Below are positions 29,428-38,890 of a stretch of DNA of 64,000 bases, piece after piece. Position 1 is the stretch's first letter, and each line of letters opens with the position of its first letter. Below the pieces are notes generated by a model, which was not told the origin of the DNA, searched no databases, and saw only the letters and a program-made list of their open reading frames with translations. The position numbers and the translations under genes were made by a program. This stretch comes from Ochrobactrum sp. Marseille-Q0166 (GTDB lineage: Bacteria; Pseudomonadota; Alphaproteobacteria; Rhizobiales; Rhizobiaceae): contig NZ_JACJUO010000002.1 in assembly GCF_014397025.1 (NCBI RefSeq), positions 981,501 to 1,045,500 on the forward strand, given 5' to 3'.

Positions 29428-30327
29428 CTAATTTCCTCCCATAATTCCGCCCTGTGCACTGACTTGAATAATAGCAGGCGTTAGTATCACGGCAAATATG
29501 ACCGGAAGAAAAAAAAGTATCATAGGTACTGTGAGTTTTGGAGGTAATGCAGCCGCTTTTCTCTCTGCCAGTTGCATACGTTGTTCTCTATGTTCTTGCG
29601 CGAGGACTCTAAGTGCTTGACTAATTGGTGTGCCATAGCGTTCTGCTTGTACAACACATTGTACGAATGTCTCAATACTATCAACACCAGTTCTCTTTGC
29701 AAGGTTCAGAAATGCTTCCCTTCTGTCGTTGAGGAGATTCAATTCTTTGACCGTGTATTCTAGTTCGCTTGAAATTTCTTCACAAACATATTTAATATTA
29801 CTAATTACCTTTATCAAGGAATATTCGATGGTGCTGCCGGACTCGACACAAACAAGCATAAGATCCAAAGCGTCTGACCAATATTTTTTAATGTTTGCTT
29901 TTCTCTTTATTGATTTATTTTTTAAATATAAATCAGGAGATAAGTAAACTAATAATAAAAAAGAGCTTATTGCGATAATTTTTAATGTAAAATATAATAA
30001 GTCTCTCTTATCAATTATAAATGCAAAAGTTAATATTGATAATATAGTAATAAAAAATAATATAAATTTATATTTAATAAATCTATTAATCAAATTAAGA
30101 TCATATAATCCCGCAGATTTTAATTTTGTTGATATTTTTACCGCGTCTCCCGCAATAAATTTATTAATAATGTTGACATTTTTCGGGTATAATAATTCAT
30201 AATTTATATTGTTTTTTTTGCGTGTTCGCCTTGGGTTTAATTCGTTTAACTTTTTATCTATATTAAGGTAGGGGTAAAGTATAAATATAGATAACATTGT
30301 TATTGAAACAAAAAGAGAAAAATACAT
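29428..30327 (-). CDS. tadC: Tad pilus inner-membrane protein TadC
   Basis: This 299-residue member of the GspF/TadC platform-protein family has N-terminal hydrophobic helices, a middle helix cluster (ALDLMLVCVESGSTIEYSLI, TGVDSIETFVQCVVQAERYG) and C-terminal helices (PPKLTVPMILFFLPVIFAVI). With TadB it forms the inner-membrane platform on which the ATPase acts to extrude Flp pili. It ends the minus-strand operon, 12 bp after tadB. The gene is very AT-rich, unlike the housekeeping genes to the left. Confidence 0.9.
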   Translation of the reverse strand: MYFSLFVSITMLSIFILYPYLNIDKKLNELNPRRTRKKNNINYELLYPKNVNIINKFIAGDAVKISTKLKSAGLYDLNLINRFIKYKFILFFITILSILTFAFIIDKRDLLYFTLKIIAISSFLLLVYLSPDLYLKNKSIKRKANIKKYWSDALDLMLVCVESGSTIEYSLIKVISNIKYVCEEISSELEYTVKELNLLNDRREAFLNLAKRTGVDSIETFVQCVVQAERYGTPISQALRVLAQEHREQRMQLAERKAAALPPKLTVPMILFFLPVIFAVILTPAIIQVSAQGGIMGGN

Positions 30328-30339
30328 ATCTATAATAAT

Positions 30340-31248
30340 TCAAATTTCGAAATTAATCATTTTTTTCATGATGGCGCATCCAATAAGCATCCATATTGCG
30401 CTTGCGATGATAGTTAATATCCCGCTATCAGTGGTAAAAAGTAGTTTTATATATTCTGGTGATGTGAAATATGTAGCACCAACTATAAATAACGGTAGAG
30501 ATCCTATAATGTAAGCAGATGCCTTTGCTTCTGCTGACATTGACTTTATTTTTTCGATAATTTTTTTTCTACTCCGAGTAAGGTTGCTCAAATTCGAAAG
30601 AGATTCAGATATATTTCCACCTGATTGGGACTGAATCTGTATAACAGCAGAAAAAAAACGCGTCTCCGGGCAGTCCATTCGCTCAACTAGGCCGCTGATC
30701 GCTTCATGCAAAGTGAGGCCATATTGCCTTGCTTCAACGATACGTTTAAATTCGATTTTTATAGGGCCTTTACCGTCTCGTGCAAGGAGAGCGAACCCAT
30801 CAGCAAGCGGTAAACCTGTTTGCACGGCACGTATAATGCTATCGATTGCATGCGGAAAATCTGAAATAAATTTTTCTTTTCTAAGTCTAATACATCTCTT
30901 TATTAACAATAATGGCGTTAAAAATATTGCTATCAGAAGCGTGCACGCAGCTATAAAATAGCTTGACGTTATCATATAGATTGCTAGTGTTTTAATTGTT
31001 ACTATCAAAGTAACTTTAGAAAAAAAGTAGTTTCTATCTATGTCTAAACCAGATTTGATGTAATATTTATTAAGTTTTTTTGCATAATTATTGTTATAAA
31101 TTTTATATTTTAAATTAAAGCTTTTTGATTTTGTCTTTTTTAATTTATTGACATGGCGAATTAATTTATAATTATATGTATAATTCTGATATATATAATA
31201 TACCAATATTAATAATAATGATATTAATACAAATAATAAAATAACCAT
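30340..31248 (-). CDS. tadB: Tad pilus inner-membrane protein TadB
   Basis: This 302-residue platform protein begins with a hydrophobic helix (MVILLFVLISLLLILVYYIY). The T2SS-F domain holds FPHAIDSIIRAVQTGLPLAD and FSAVIQIQSQSGGNISESLS, the classic TadB blocks. It lies 4 bp after cpaF and 12 bp before tadC. It would form a heteromer with TadC in the inner membrane. The coding sequence is AT-rich. Confidence 0.92.
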   Translation of the reverse strand: MVILLFVLISLLLILVYYIYQNYTYNYKLIRHVNKLKKTKSKSFNLKYKIYNNNYAKKLNKYYIKSGLDIDRNYFFSKVTLIVTIKTLAIYMITSSYFIAACTLLIAIFLTPLLLIKRCIRLRKEKFISDFPHAIDSIIRAVQTGLPLADGFALLARDGKGPIKIEFKRIVEARQYGLTLHEAISGLVERMDCPETRFFSAVIQIQSQSGGNISESLSNLSNLTRSRKKIIEKIKSMSAEAKASAYIIGSLPLFIVGATYFTSPEYIKLLFTTDSGILTIIASAIWMLIGCAIMKKMINFEI

Positions 31249-32450
31249 AATATTAATCAGAATTTAATTGGTTCAATACGTTTCGAACTTCGTCATCAAG
31301 ACCTAAAGCTGCTGCTTTATGAAAAAATGCCGGGCGTGATATTCCCGTTCCCTTGTGCTTTCCGCAAATTAATCCATCTTTTGTTACGCTTTCTACGTAA
31401 AATTCTAACAAGTTCTGCGTTACTATTGTCTCCCCTTCCATTCCTACAACCTCGCTTATGTGAGTAATTTTTCGGCTGCCATCTTGAAGTCGAGATACTT
31501 GAATGACGATGTCAACGGCGCTGACAATTATATCCCTTATAGTTTTTTGGGGTAACTGATAACCTCCAATTGCAATGAGGGTCTCTATTCGACTAAGACA
31601 TTCTCTTGGGCTATTTGAGTGTATCGTTCCCATTGAGCCAGCGTGGCCTGTATTCATAGCTTGCAGCAAATCCATAACTTCCGGACCGCGAACTTCCCCG
31701 ACTACAATCCTATCCGGTCGCATGCGAAGACTATTCCTAACCAAGTCGCGCATACTAACCTCGCCCTTGGCCTCTGAATTCATAGGGCGGCTTTCCAAAC
31801 GTACTACGTGCGGTTGTTGTAATTGAAGTTCAGCTGCATCTTCACATGTTATAATTCGCTCCGAAGGGGAGATATAGCTGGCGAGGCAATTGAGTAGCGT
31901 TGTTTTTCCAGAACCGGTTCCACCCGAAACAATTATATTGCAGCGCGCTGCACTGATCAGCTTAAGGAGATTAGCGCCATTCGGCGAAATAGTACCGTAA
32001 CTTTGAAGCTTATCGAGGGTTATACTGTCCTTGCGAAACTTTCGGATAGTTAATATTGTTCCGTCTATCGCAAGCGGTGGAACGATAACATTTACACGCG
32101 AGCCATCGGCTAGGCGGGCATCGCAAATGGGAGATGAATCATCAACTCTGCGCCCGACATTGGAGACAATTTTCTGGCAGATATTATGCAGTTCATCTTC
32201 GTGGCGGAATTTGACATTTGTTCTCTGAACTTGGCCTCCCACTTCAATAAATACACTCTGTGAACCATTTACCATGATATCCGAAACGTCATCGCGTTGA
32301 AGTAATTCTTCCAAAGGCCCAAACCCTAGGATGTCATCACATATATCATTTATAATTTTTATTTGTTCAGCGCTCGATAATGCAAAACGTTCTCGCTCTA
32401 TTATATCCTTTATTGAAGATCTTAATTCAATTCTTCCCTCTTCGTTATTA

Positions 32451-33497
32451 GAGCGTTTCCCTATCTGAATGAATCGGATGGCTTTGCAAATCAGCTCGTT
32501 TCTGATTCAAACTATCTGCCGATGGAGGTCGGCAGATATGTCAAAGGCCCTTTCTGTTGATCTTCGTACCCGTGTTGTTGCTGCCGTGTCGGCTGGTGCA
32601 TCGCATCGAGAGGCTGCAGAGCGGTTTGGCGTTGGTGTGGCGAGCGTCAGCCGTTGGCGCACCTTGCAAATTCAAAAAGGGAATGTTCGTCCCGGTCCCC
32701 TCGGAGGTGACCGCAATTCCCGCAAGACGGAAGCTTACGCTGATCTGATTATGGCTTGGCTCGGCGAGCATCGCGACGGCACCTTGTTCGAGTTGCGTGA
32801 TGCTCTGTCTGCGCAAGGTGTCGTCATCAGCAAGTCGGCGTTACACCGTTTCCTTGTCCGGCACGACCAAACACGCAAAAAAAGACTGGCCATGCGGTAG
32901 AGCAAAGCCGTCCGGATCTTTTGGAAATGCGTCAGTCCTGGTTTGACAAACAGCTCGATCTCGATCCTGCACGGCTGGTTTTTATCGACGAGACATGGAC
33001 CGCAACCAATATGGCCCGCACGCACGGACGCTGTCTCAAGGGCGAGCGGCTGCGAATGGGCTTCCCACACGGTCATCGCAAGACAACGACACTTGTTGCC
33101 GGATTGCGAAACACAGGAATGGTCGCACCCCTTGTCATTGACGGACCGATCAATGGTGAATGGTTCGAGGCTTATGTCGGTCAGGTTCTCGTTCCGACAT
33201 TGAAGCCAGGCGATATCGTCATTCTCGACAATCTTTCCAGTCACAAACGACCGGCAGCACGTGAGATAATCGAAGCCGTGGGTGCGAGGCTGATGTTCCT
33301 GCCGCCATACAGCCCAGACTTCAATCCCATAGAAAAGGCGTTCTCCAAGTTGAAAGCCCTCCTGCGAAAAGCCGCAGAGCGAACCGTCAGCGACCTTTGG
33401 GACAGGATTGGAAAAATCGTCGAACTCATTGATCCGCAGGAAGCGCAAAACTACTTCGCATCTTGCGGATACGATCCACTATGATAGGGAAACGCTC
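32451..33497 (+). mobile_element. IS630-family element, copy 1 (1,047 bp)
   Basis: Both ends carry GAGCGTTTCCCTATC as perfect 15-bp inverted repeats. TA dinucleotides flank the element (32449-32450 and 33498-33499), the usual IS630 target duplication. It sits inside cpaF. Copy 2 has the same length and encodes identical proteins in the opposite direction. Confidence 0.93.
32538..33484 (+). CDS. IS630-type transposase (copy 1), -1 frameshift
   Basis: The first frame starts at ATG 32538 (GGAGG at 32524) with MSKALSVDLRTRVVAAVSAG, a helix-turn-helix reading HREAAERFGVGVASVSRW. At the A7 run 32877-32883 a -1 shift continues KKKTGHAVEQSRPDLLEMRQ and then the DDE catalytic part: FIDETWTATNMAR, VILDNLSSHKRPA and PPYSPDFNPIEKAFSKLK. 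The shifted product is about 315 residues; the unshifted frame stops at 32900. All catalytic acids are present, so it should be active. Confidence 0.88.
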
Positions 33498-33666
33498 TAA
33501 TAGAGGTAAGATCAGATAAATCAATTACTTCATATATTATCTCGATGATTTTATCTTTAATATGGTAGATACTATTATTTACATCTACAGGAATAATTGT
33601 ATTAGTATAATTTAATTCAGTAGGCTCACTGATTTTGGTAACGGATATTTTTTTTCCAAACACAAG

Positions 33667-34896
33667 TCATGCTTTCTTGAAAATATCAAATATGCTTGAT
33701 CGAAATTTAATATTCTGTTTCGAATCTGTGTCAAAAATTTTATCTAAAATAAGACGCAAATCGATAGACGATTTAGTATTGGCTTGTTTTGATAGTATTA
33801 CAGTTTCTCTATCTTCAGCACGAGAGAATTCAATTGGATAGTGTGAAAGTTTAAAACAATTACTTATACCTGTTATTTTTATAAACTCGGATTCAGATAG
33901 TTCATAATTTTTATTCCTATTAACATTATTAATAATAATATTAATATTAGGAATTTTAACGCTTATGTTTCGTATAAAATCTATTATAAATGCCGTATTT
34001 CGTAAATTTATTATGTTTGGTTCTGTAACGATTACGATTTCATTCGCTGAAATTATAACATCATTATATTTATCCGATAGATCATTTCCTAAATCAATAA
34101 TAACATGATTACTTATTTTCTTACAGTTTTCAAATATACTATTAATTATATCTTTATTTATATTTTGAGTTTTATCTATGGGGCTTCTATAGGAAAAAAC
34201 GGATAGCCTATCGGATATATCGAAAACTATCCTTTTCATGAGAACGCTATCAATACTATTTATGCCGCAAATTACATCTTGGAACTGATTCTTATTGGGA
34301 AGATTAAAGTATAAACTAGAAGAACCAAAATTAAAATCTAGATCTAGTAGAACTGTATTATTTTTAAGAGATTTAGATGTGTAATAAGAAGCATTATTTG
34401 CTAATACAGATGTACCTACGCCACCTTTTGATCCAATAAAAACGGTTGTCCGACATTGGTCATAGGAATAATTACTATATATCTTATTAAGAGATTTTAA
34501 AATTTTATCTTTAGAAAATGGTGCAGGGATATATTCAGAAACACCGAGTTCAATTAAACCCCTATATAGAGTGATATCGTTTACTTGCCCAGCAATAATT
34601 GCTTTGGTATCAGCCGGGCACATTGAGGCAATTTCTTCGACTATGCGTCCGATATTCTTTGGTTCTTCATCGAATTCCACCAAAATAAGATCATAGCTTT
34701 CGATATTCAGCTGCTTTAATGCCGCTTGGCTTCCACCCCAAAAGCGGTGTACTTTTGCTCGCCTGGCCCCTTCATCCGTGCATAGCTCCGTCAAATTTAC
34801 ATCTAATTCGTCAGATAATAAAAAAGCCCCGATAGAAATAGACGGAAGAATAAATTGATCGTCTTTTAAATTAGTAGAATCATTATTTATATTCAT
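33667..34896 (-). CDS. cpaE: Tad pilus localisation ATPase CpaE
   Basis: This 409-residue protein has an N-terminal receiver-like region (about 30-130; YDLILVEFDEEPKNIGRIV) and a C-terminal MinD/ParA-type ATPase. The deviant Walker A is FIGSKGGVGTSVLANNASYY near residue 153, and the switch region is HVIIDLGNDLSDKYND. CpaE places the pilus machine at the pole in Caulobacter. It ends 3 bp before the cpaF GTG start. The coding sequence is extremely AT-rich, with long Asn/Ile runs. Confidence 0.92.
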   Translation of the reverse strand: MNINNDSTNLKDDQFILPSISIGAFLLSDELDVNLTELCTDEGARRAKVHRFWGGSQAALKQLNIESYDLILVEFDEEPKNIGRIVEEIASMCPADTKAIIAGQVNDITLYRGLIELGVSEYIPAPFSKDKILKSLNKIYSNYSYDQCRTTVFIGSKGGVGTSVLANNASYYTSKSLKNNTVLLDLDFNFGSSSLYFNLPNKNQFQDVICGINSIDSVLMKRIVFDISDRLSVFSYRSPIDKTQNINKDIINSIFENCKKISNHVIIDLGNDLSDKYNDVIISANEIVIVTEPNIINLRNTAFIIDFIRNISVKIPNINIIINNVNRNKNYELSESEFIKITGISNCFKLSHYPIEFSRAEDRETVILSKQANTKSSIDLRLILDKIFDTDSKQNIKFRSSIFDIFKKA

Positions 34897-34905
34897 TTAT
34901 CTAAC

Positions 34906-35544
34906 TTATCTTTTTAGTTCTGAGCCCAACTCCATTTTTCCAATGCGATGTTTCTCAAGTGTCATATTAACGCGTTCGCCATCGGGTGGAGAAATTTTTC
35001 GAGGTTTAAACTGATCGTCAACGTTGTCCATTTGTGCGGCCAGATTATTGGTCACTGAGCAACCAAAATTTGCGTAAGGTTGCATTTCTTCCATGTTCAA
35101 AATGTCTTGGGGCCAATTACCGCAATTCTTACGTTGTATGCCCGTCAGACCATGGACTGATACAGTTATTTTATTTAATTTATTTCCTGTATTTTGTATT
35201 TGAACGAAATTAATTTCGTTCTTTTTAATACCGCTATGATGGAGGTATGTTTTTAACATTTCCGCAAGGCGTGAAAAATCCGCTTCAGATGTACTTGGAT
35301 CTGGGACATATACACTGATTTTGGATCTACGACGATTGTTAAACTCTAAAATAGTTTGGTCTATTATTCTTTTTTGCTCATTGCTGAGTGTGGAATTGCT
35401 TGAGTTTACTGGTATATAGAAATTACTTGGTGATTCCTGATGAATAAAGGAAAAATGACTGTCATCACTTTCAATTGATTTAATTGTTTCTTGTGAGCAA
35501 GATGCTAAATTTATCAAAAACAATAGGTAAAATAAATTTTTCAT
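34906..35544 (-). CDS. cpaD: Pilus assembly lipoprotein CpaD
   Basis: This 212-residue protein has a short lipoprotein signal, MKNLFYLLFLINLASCSQET, with the lipobox cysteine at residue 16. The core has the family pattern SVHGLTGIQRKNCGNWPQDI and the end NFGCSVTNNLAAQMDNVDD. CpaD is an outer-membrane-associated partner of the CpaC secretin. It is 22 bp after cpaC and 9 bp before cpaE. Confidence 0.88.
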   Translation of the reverse strand: MKNLFYLLFLINLASCSQETIKSIESDDSHFSFIHQESPSNFYIPVNSSNSTLSNEQKRIIDQTILEFNNRRRSKISVYVPDPSTSEADFSRLAEMLKTYLHHSGIKKNEINFVQIQNTGNKLNKITVSVHGLTGIQRKNCGNWPQDILNMEEMQPYANFGCSVTNNLAAQMDNVDDQFKPRKISPPDGERVNMTLEKHRIGKMELGSELKR

Positions 35545-35566
35545 TATATTTATGATGCTTATCTAT

Positions 35567-37030
35567 TTATTTATTTATGTATCCGACTGTACCGTGGTAC
35601 GGTTTGTTCGCCGTATCACCACGGCTGTTTCCGTATATCTTATTTATTCTTCCGAGAAACGTCGCAGAATTATCATTTTCAAATTGCAAGTTATCTGTTG
35701 GGCGCGATAGATATTCTTCTTTTGTTGGCTGCGATAAAAATGGAGTAACTATTATAACAAGCTCTTTGTCCGAACGATGTCTGGTGTCTTTGCGAAACAT
35801 CGCACCCAATACAGGAAGTTTTGATATTTCTGGTACCGCATTGCGACCGTGAGATGCTTGGTTCATAGTAAGGCCTGCAATCATCATTGCGGCGCCGGAC
35901 GGCAGCTCGATAGTTGAAGAGGCGTTGCGTCTATTCAGCTGAATCATCTGCGTGCCACTAATTGAAGATGTTTGGCTCGGATTAGGTTCTGAGATCTCTG
36001 TGATAACTTTTAGACTTATCCTACCTGGGGAAAGTACAACGGGTAGAAACTCCAAACCAATACCATATTTTATAAGAGATAGACTTGATGAACTGCGTCC
36101 GCTTTCACTTAGGCTGTTAATCACGTTGTATTCACCGCCTACATTGAACCGGGCCGTTTCGCCCGAGATCGCCGTCAATGTTGGTTCGGCAACAATTTTC
36201 ATTGCTCCCGCTTGTTCCATTGCGTTCAGATAAGCTTGGAGAGTAGTACCTACTTTAACATATGGCGAAGCACTCGAAATCATACCGGGTAGTGTATTAA
36301 AGCTGAAACCCGCCTTACTACTTAGGAGGTCTATTCCAAGTTCTTTCTTAATCTCGCGACTAACCTCAGCAATGGTAACCTTCAAAGTTACCTGTTGTCC
36401 GCCTATTAATTTAATGAGGTTGACAATTTTACTGTTACGGGTTGCCGCGTCTCCTGTACGAATAGCTGAACCTACATTGTCGTCATCGGATAAGCTGCTT
36501 TGATTGACACTCGCTTCGCCTCCGGAAATAAATGCGCTCGCCAGAGATATGGCTTGCTCAATATCGCTAGCTTTATCGACTTCTCCGGAAAGGACGATGT
36601 TATCGTTCATAAGTGCGACTTTTATTCTACTCGAGGGTAAGTATTGCCGCAATGTTTGGCGGAGCTGCGCAAGATCGCGCTCTACGGAAACGTAAATATC
36701 GGATATCGTTTTGCCATCGCTATCGATTGCAATAATATTCGTTTGTCCCACATTTTTCCCAAAAAGGTAGATGTTGCGTGCGGAGCGGACCACAGCATTA
36801 GCAACGTTTGGATTGGCGATGATTATGTCGCTGACATCGCGGTCGAGGTGTATGATTGATGACTGATTGAGACCTAGCTCGAACTTTGAATGAGAGTTGC
36901 TTACTGATACTTCATCAGCCGCTGCATAGCTGGAATACAGTGTAGGGTTCACAAAACTGGCTGAACTTAGAAATATCAGCGTCGACCGTATTAAAAAATT
37001 TCGCGTTTTCATATAAAATATATCGTTCAT
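35567..37030 (-). CDS. cpaC: Tad secretin CpaC (RcpA)
   Basis: This 487-residue outer-membrane secretin begins with a signal peptide (about residues 7-38, STLIFLSSASFVNPTLYSSY). An N-terminal pilus-assembly domain (LDRDVSDIIIANPNVANAVV), a BON-like part (NDNIVLSGEVDKASDIEQAI) and the beta-barrel domain follow, with VGGEYNVINSLSESGR and the end block DKELVIIVTPFLSQP. Twelve to fifteen copies would form the pilus exit channel. The start overlaps the cpaB stop by 4 bp. Confidence 0.93.
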   Translation of the reverse strand: MNDIFYMKTRNFLIRSTLIFLSSASFVNPTLYSSYAAADEVSVSNSHSKFELGLNQSSIIHLDRDVSDIIIANPNVANAVVRSARNIYLFGKNVGQTNIIAIDSDGKTISDIYVSVERDLAQLRQTLRQYLPSSRIKVALMNDNIVLSGEVDKASDIEQAISLASAFISGGEASVNQSSLSDDDNVGSAIRTGDAATRNSKIVNLIKLIGGQQVTLKVTIAEVSREIKKELGIDLLSSKAGFSFNTLPGMISSASPYVKVGTTLQAYLNAMEQAGAMKIVAEPTLTAISGETARFNVGGEYNVINSLSESGRSSSSLSLIKYGIGLEFLPVVLSPGRISLKVITEISEPNPSQTSSISGTQMIQLNRRNASSTIELPSGAAMMIAGLTMNQASHGRNAVPEISKLPVLGAMFRKDTRHRSDKELVIIVTPFLSQPTKEEYLSRPTDNLQFENDNSATFLGRINKIYGNSRGDTANKPYHGTVGYINK

Positions 37031-37863
37031 CTACGAATGCCTACTTCCACAATTTTCGAACTGGTAATTAATCGAACGCCACCTGTAGGGCCGGGCGAGT
37101 AGACAAGATAATTAGCATCGGATGATGGACTGCCGGTCTTAGTGTCCTTGTCTATGGAAGAGCGCAATGAGAGGGCGATCGTCTGCGCCACCTGTTGGGC
37201 CGCTACCATAATTTCGGCTTGCTTTTCTGTGAGCTCTAGCGTTGCTGTTTTACCAATTATGGCAGGTTCTTCTTCAGGATTACTGCTTGCAGTCTGATCA
37301 ACCGCCAATACGCGTATGTCATGGAGGATAGTTTCGGTGACTACACGCGGGAGCCCGTTATAATTCGCAATGTTCTTATTGTTAGGTTCGGCGCGCAGGC
37401 GCCCAATAATAACGTCCACCCGATCGTTAGGAAGAATAAAGCCGCCTGCGGAGGTGTCGACCTCCACTTTAACGGCCATCGCTCGCTTGTCAGGCTGAAT
37501 TTGCAAAGACAACGCACGTTGTTCGGCGCCGATATGATCCTCGTGTCTTAGTTCAGCACCCTTTGAGAGTTGGCGTTTTGCGGAAAGTCTTGAAATATCA
37601 GCAATTGCCGCAGGCTCATCGTTTCTCAAGATTGCGTTTGAACCAACGCTCGTAACGGGTCTGGTTTCCCAAGTAATTGCGCCGTCGAGTTTTTCACCCG
37701 CATTGATGCTTTTGACGGTAACGAGAACGTCCACATCTTTTTGGGTCTCTGCTTTCTGCTCGGTAGCTACAATAGCATCATCTTTTTGCGCGTAGGCAAG
37801 AAAGCCGGTTACACCGGCCGCAATGCCAGCAAAAGCTAGGAGAGTTCCGCGCTGTAATCTCAC
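37027..37863 (-). CDS. cpaB: Pilus assembly protein CpaB (RcpC), SAF domain
   Basis: This 278-residue periplasmic protein is anchored by MRLQRGTLLAFAGIAAGVTG. The SAF/ChapFlgA-type domain spans about residues 45-110 (VTVKSINAGEKLDGAITWET and KRQLSKGAELRHEDHIGAEQ). The RcpC part contains VDTSAGGFILPNDRVDVIIG. CpaB works with the CpaC secretin. It is the first gene of the minus-strand operon; its promoter should lie in the 249-bp region shared with flp. Confidence 0.92.
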   Translation of the reverse strand: MRLQRGTLLAFAGIAAGVTGFLAYAQKDDAIVATEQKAETQKDVDVLVTVKSINAGEKLDGAITWETRPVTSVGSNAILRNDEPAAIADISRLSAKRQLSKGAELRHEDHIGAEQRALSLQIQPDKRAMAVKVEVDTSAGGFILPNDRVDVIIGRLRAEPNNKNIANYNGLPRVVTETILHDIRVLAVDQTASSNPEEEPAIIGKTATLELTEKQAEIMVAAQQVAQTIALSLRSSIDKDTKTGSPSSDANYLVYSPGPTGGVRLITSSKIVEVGIRR

Positions 37864-38112
37864 CGCGTCACCTCAATATTCTCAATATGCAATGTCATAA
37901 AAGGCTCTTTAATTCAATTTTTATTAAACATTCATTAGGTGTTCTAAAATGCGAATCGATATCAAAATCCATGTGTCTTTTACATAAAAATCGAAATTAG
38001 TCATTAACAAATAAATATAAATGTGTATTAAAGCGGCATAAGGCAGAATCAAAGTTGCCTTATACCTAATTAATATGGGTATTATTAGTAATAGTTTTTA
38101 TAAGGACTAAAA
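37864..38112. promoter_or_regulatory. Divergent control region between cpaB and flp
   Basis: This AT-rich region lies between the two outward-facing pilus operons and must hold both promoters. An imperfect inverted repeat, ATAAGGCA at 38038-38045 and TGCCTTAT at 38056-38063 (extendable by GG/CC), sits 50-75 bp upstream of flp. It could be an operator or a 5'-UTR hairpin. The flp start has an AAGGA ribosome site at 38102. Promoter boxes were not assigned. Confidence 0.55.
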
Positions 38113-38301
38113 ATGCGTTTATTTAACGAATTTCTTAAAAATGAATCCGGCGCTACTGCAATTGAATACGGGTTGATTGCAGCATTGATCTCTGTTGCCA
38201 TTATTGTTGCTGCGACTACACTTGGAGATAATCTAAGCGCAACTTTTAAACGAATTTCGGATGTCTTGGGCAAAGCAGTTCAAGGTTCTAATAAACCATA
38301 A
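38113..38301 (+). CDS. flp: Flp-family major pilin
   Basis: This 62-residue type IVb prepilin has the short leader MRLFNEFLKNESG, with cleavage after Gly13, and a mature end ATAIEYGLIAALISVAII carrying the invariant Glu at +5 and Tyr at +6. It forms the fibre of the Tad pilus after processing by CpaA. It is the first gene of the plus-strand operon and is followed by a hairpin, as expected for a pilin made in excess. Confidence 0.95.
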   Translation: MRLFNEFLKNESGATAIEYGLIAALISVAIIVAATTLGDNLSATFKRISDVLGKAVQGSNKP

Positions 38302-38320
38302 TGTGATATAAGAAAGTCGT

Positions 38321-38347
38321 GGAAGTCGTTAAATATTAACGGCTTCC
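38321..38347 (+). terminator. Hairpin after flp (partial terminator)
   Basis: GGAAGTCGTTAA pairs with TTAACGGCTTCC through 11 Watson-Crick pairs and one G-T pair around a 3-nt loop. It starts 19 bp after the pilin stop and 18 bp before cpaA. The short T run suggests attenuation or mRNA stabilisation rather than full termination, keeping pilin levels above those of the downstream genes. Confidence 0.7.
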
Positions 38348-38364
38348 ATTTCGGTTTAAATTAG

Positions 38365-38841
38365 ATGTTATATATTATATCTCTATTGATGGTATTTGCG
38401 ATCATTTGGGATGCTCGCACAATGCATATACCTAATTGGATACCCATATCGATTTTATTTTTGTACTTTGTATGGGTGTTTTTATCACGGCAGCAAACCT
38501 TTGATATAATCTGTAGTGTCTTAGTTGGGCTGGCCCTTTTCCTCGTAGCATTTTTGCTTTTTGCGAAGGGAATAATTGGCGGCGGTGACGGCAAGTTGAT
38601 CGCTGCTGTTGCGTTATGGCTGGGGTGGGGCGCGCATTTGTTGGAGTATCTGGTCATAGCTAGTGTGTTGGGCGGAATACTCTCGCTTGCTGCATTAGCG
38701 AGCCGCAATCTGGCGCAATATCTACCATTACCAGCGTGGGTTCCAGACTGGGTGGTCAGAAAAGAAGCTGGTGTTCCTTATGGTGTGGCGCTGGGTATTG
38801 CGGGGCTTATTGTTCTGCCTGACGTGATAGTTATGGTTTAA
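38365..38841 (+). CDS. cpaA: Prepilin peptidase CpaA (TadV)
   Basis: This 158-residue membrane aspartyl peptidase cleaves the Flp leader. The two catalytic aspartates are expected in IIWDARTMHIPNW near residue 16 and in GGGDGKLIAAV near residue 74. Several hydrophobic helices surround them. It lies between flp and tadD on the plus strand, and the short form without a methyltransferase domain is typical of TadV. Confidence 0.92.
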   Translation: MLYIISLLMVFAIIWDARTMHIPNWIPISILFLYFVWVFLSRQQTFDIICSVLVGLALFLVAFLLFAKGIIGGGDGKLIAAVALWLGWGAHLLEYLVIASVLGGILSLAALASRNLAQYLPLPAWVPDWVVRKEAGVPYGVALGIAGLIVLPDVIVMV

Positions 38842-38890
38842 TCCTATGTAATTAGGAGCTGTATTTTTATTAATAAGTAAAGAAACATAA

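Larger units (their letters stand above)
31253..33663 (-). pseudogene. cpaF: Secretion ATPase CpaF/TadA, interrupted by IS630
   Basis: CpaF powers Flp pilus assembly. The 3' part (31253-32448) contains the catalytic core: Walker A GGTGSGKTTLLNCLAS and the Walker B region IVVGEVRGPEVMDLLQAMN followed by GSMGTIHSNSPRE. The 5' part (33500-33663) encodes MFGKKISVTK to LSDLTSI from a GTG start. Deleting the 1,047-bp IS and one TA joins the two in frame across LTSINNEEGR to give 453 residues, a normal family length. Only an N-terminally cut fragment beginning near 32314 could be made now, so no functional ATPase is expected. Confidence 0.92.
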
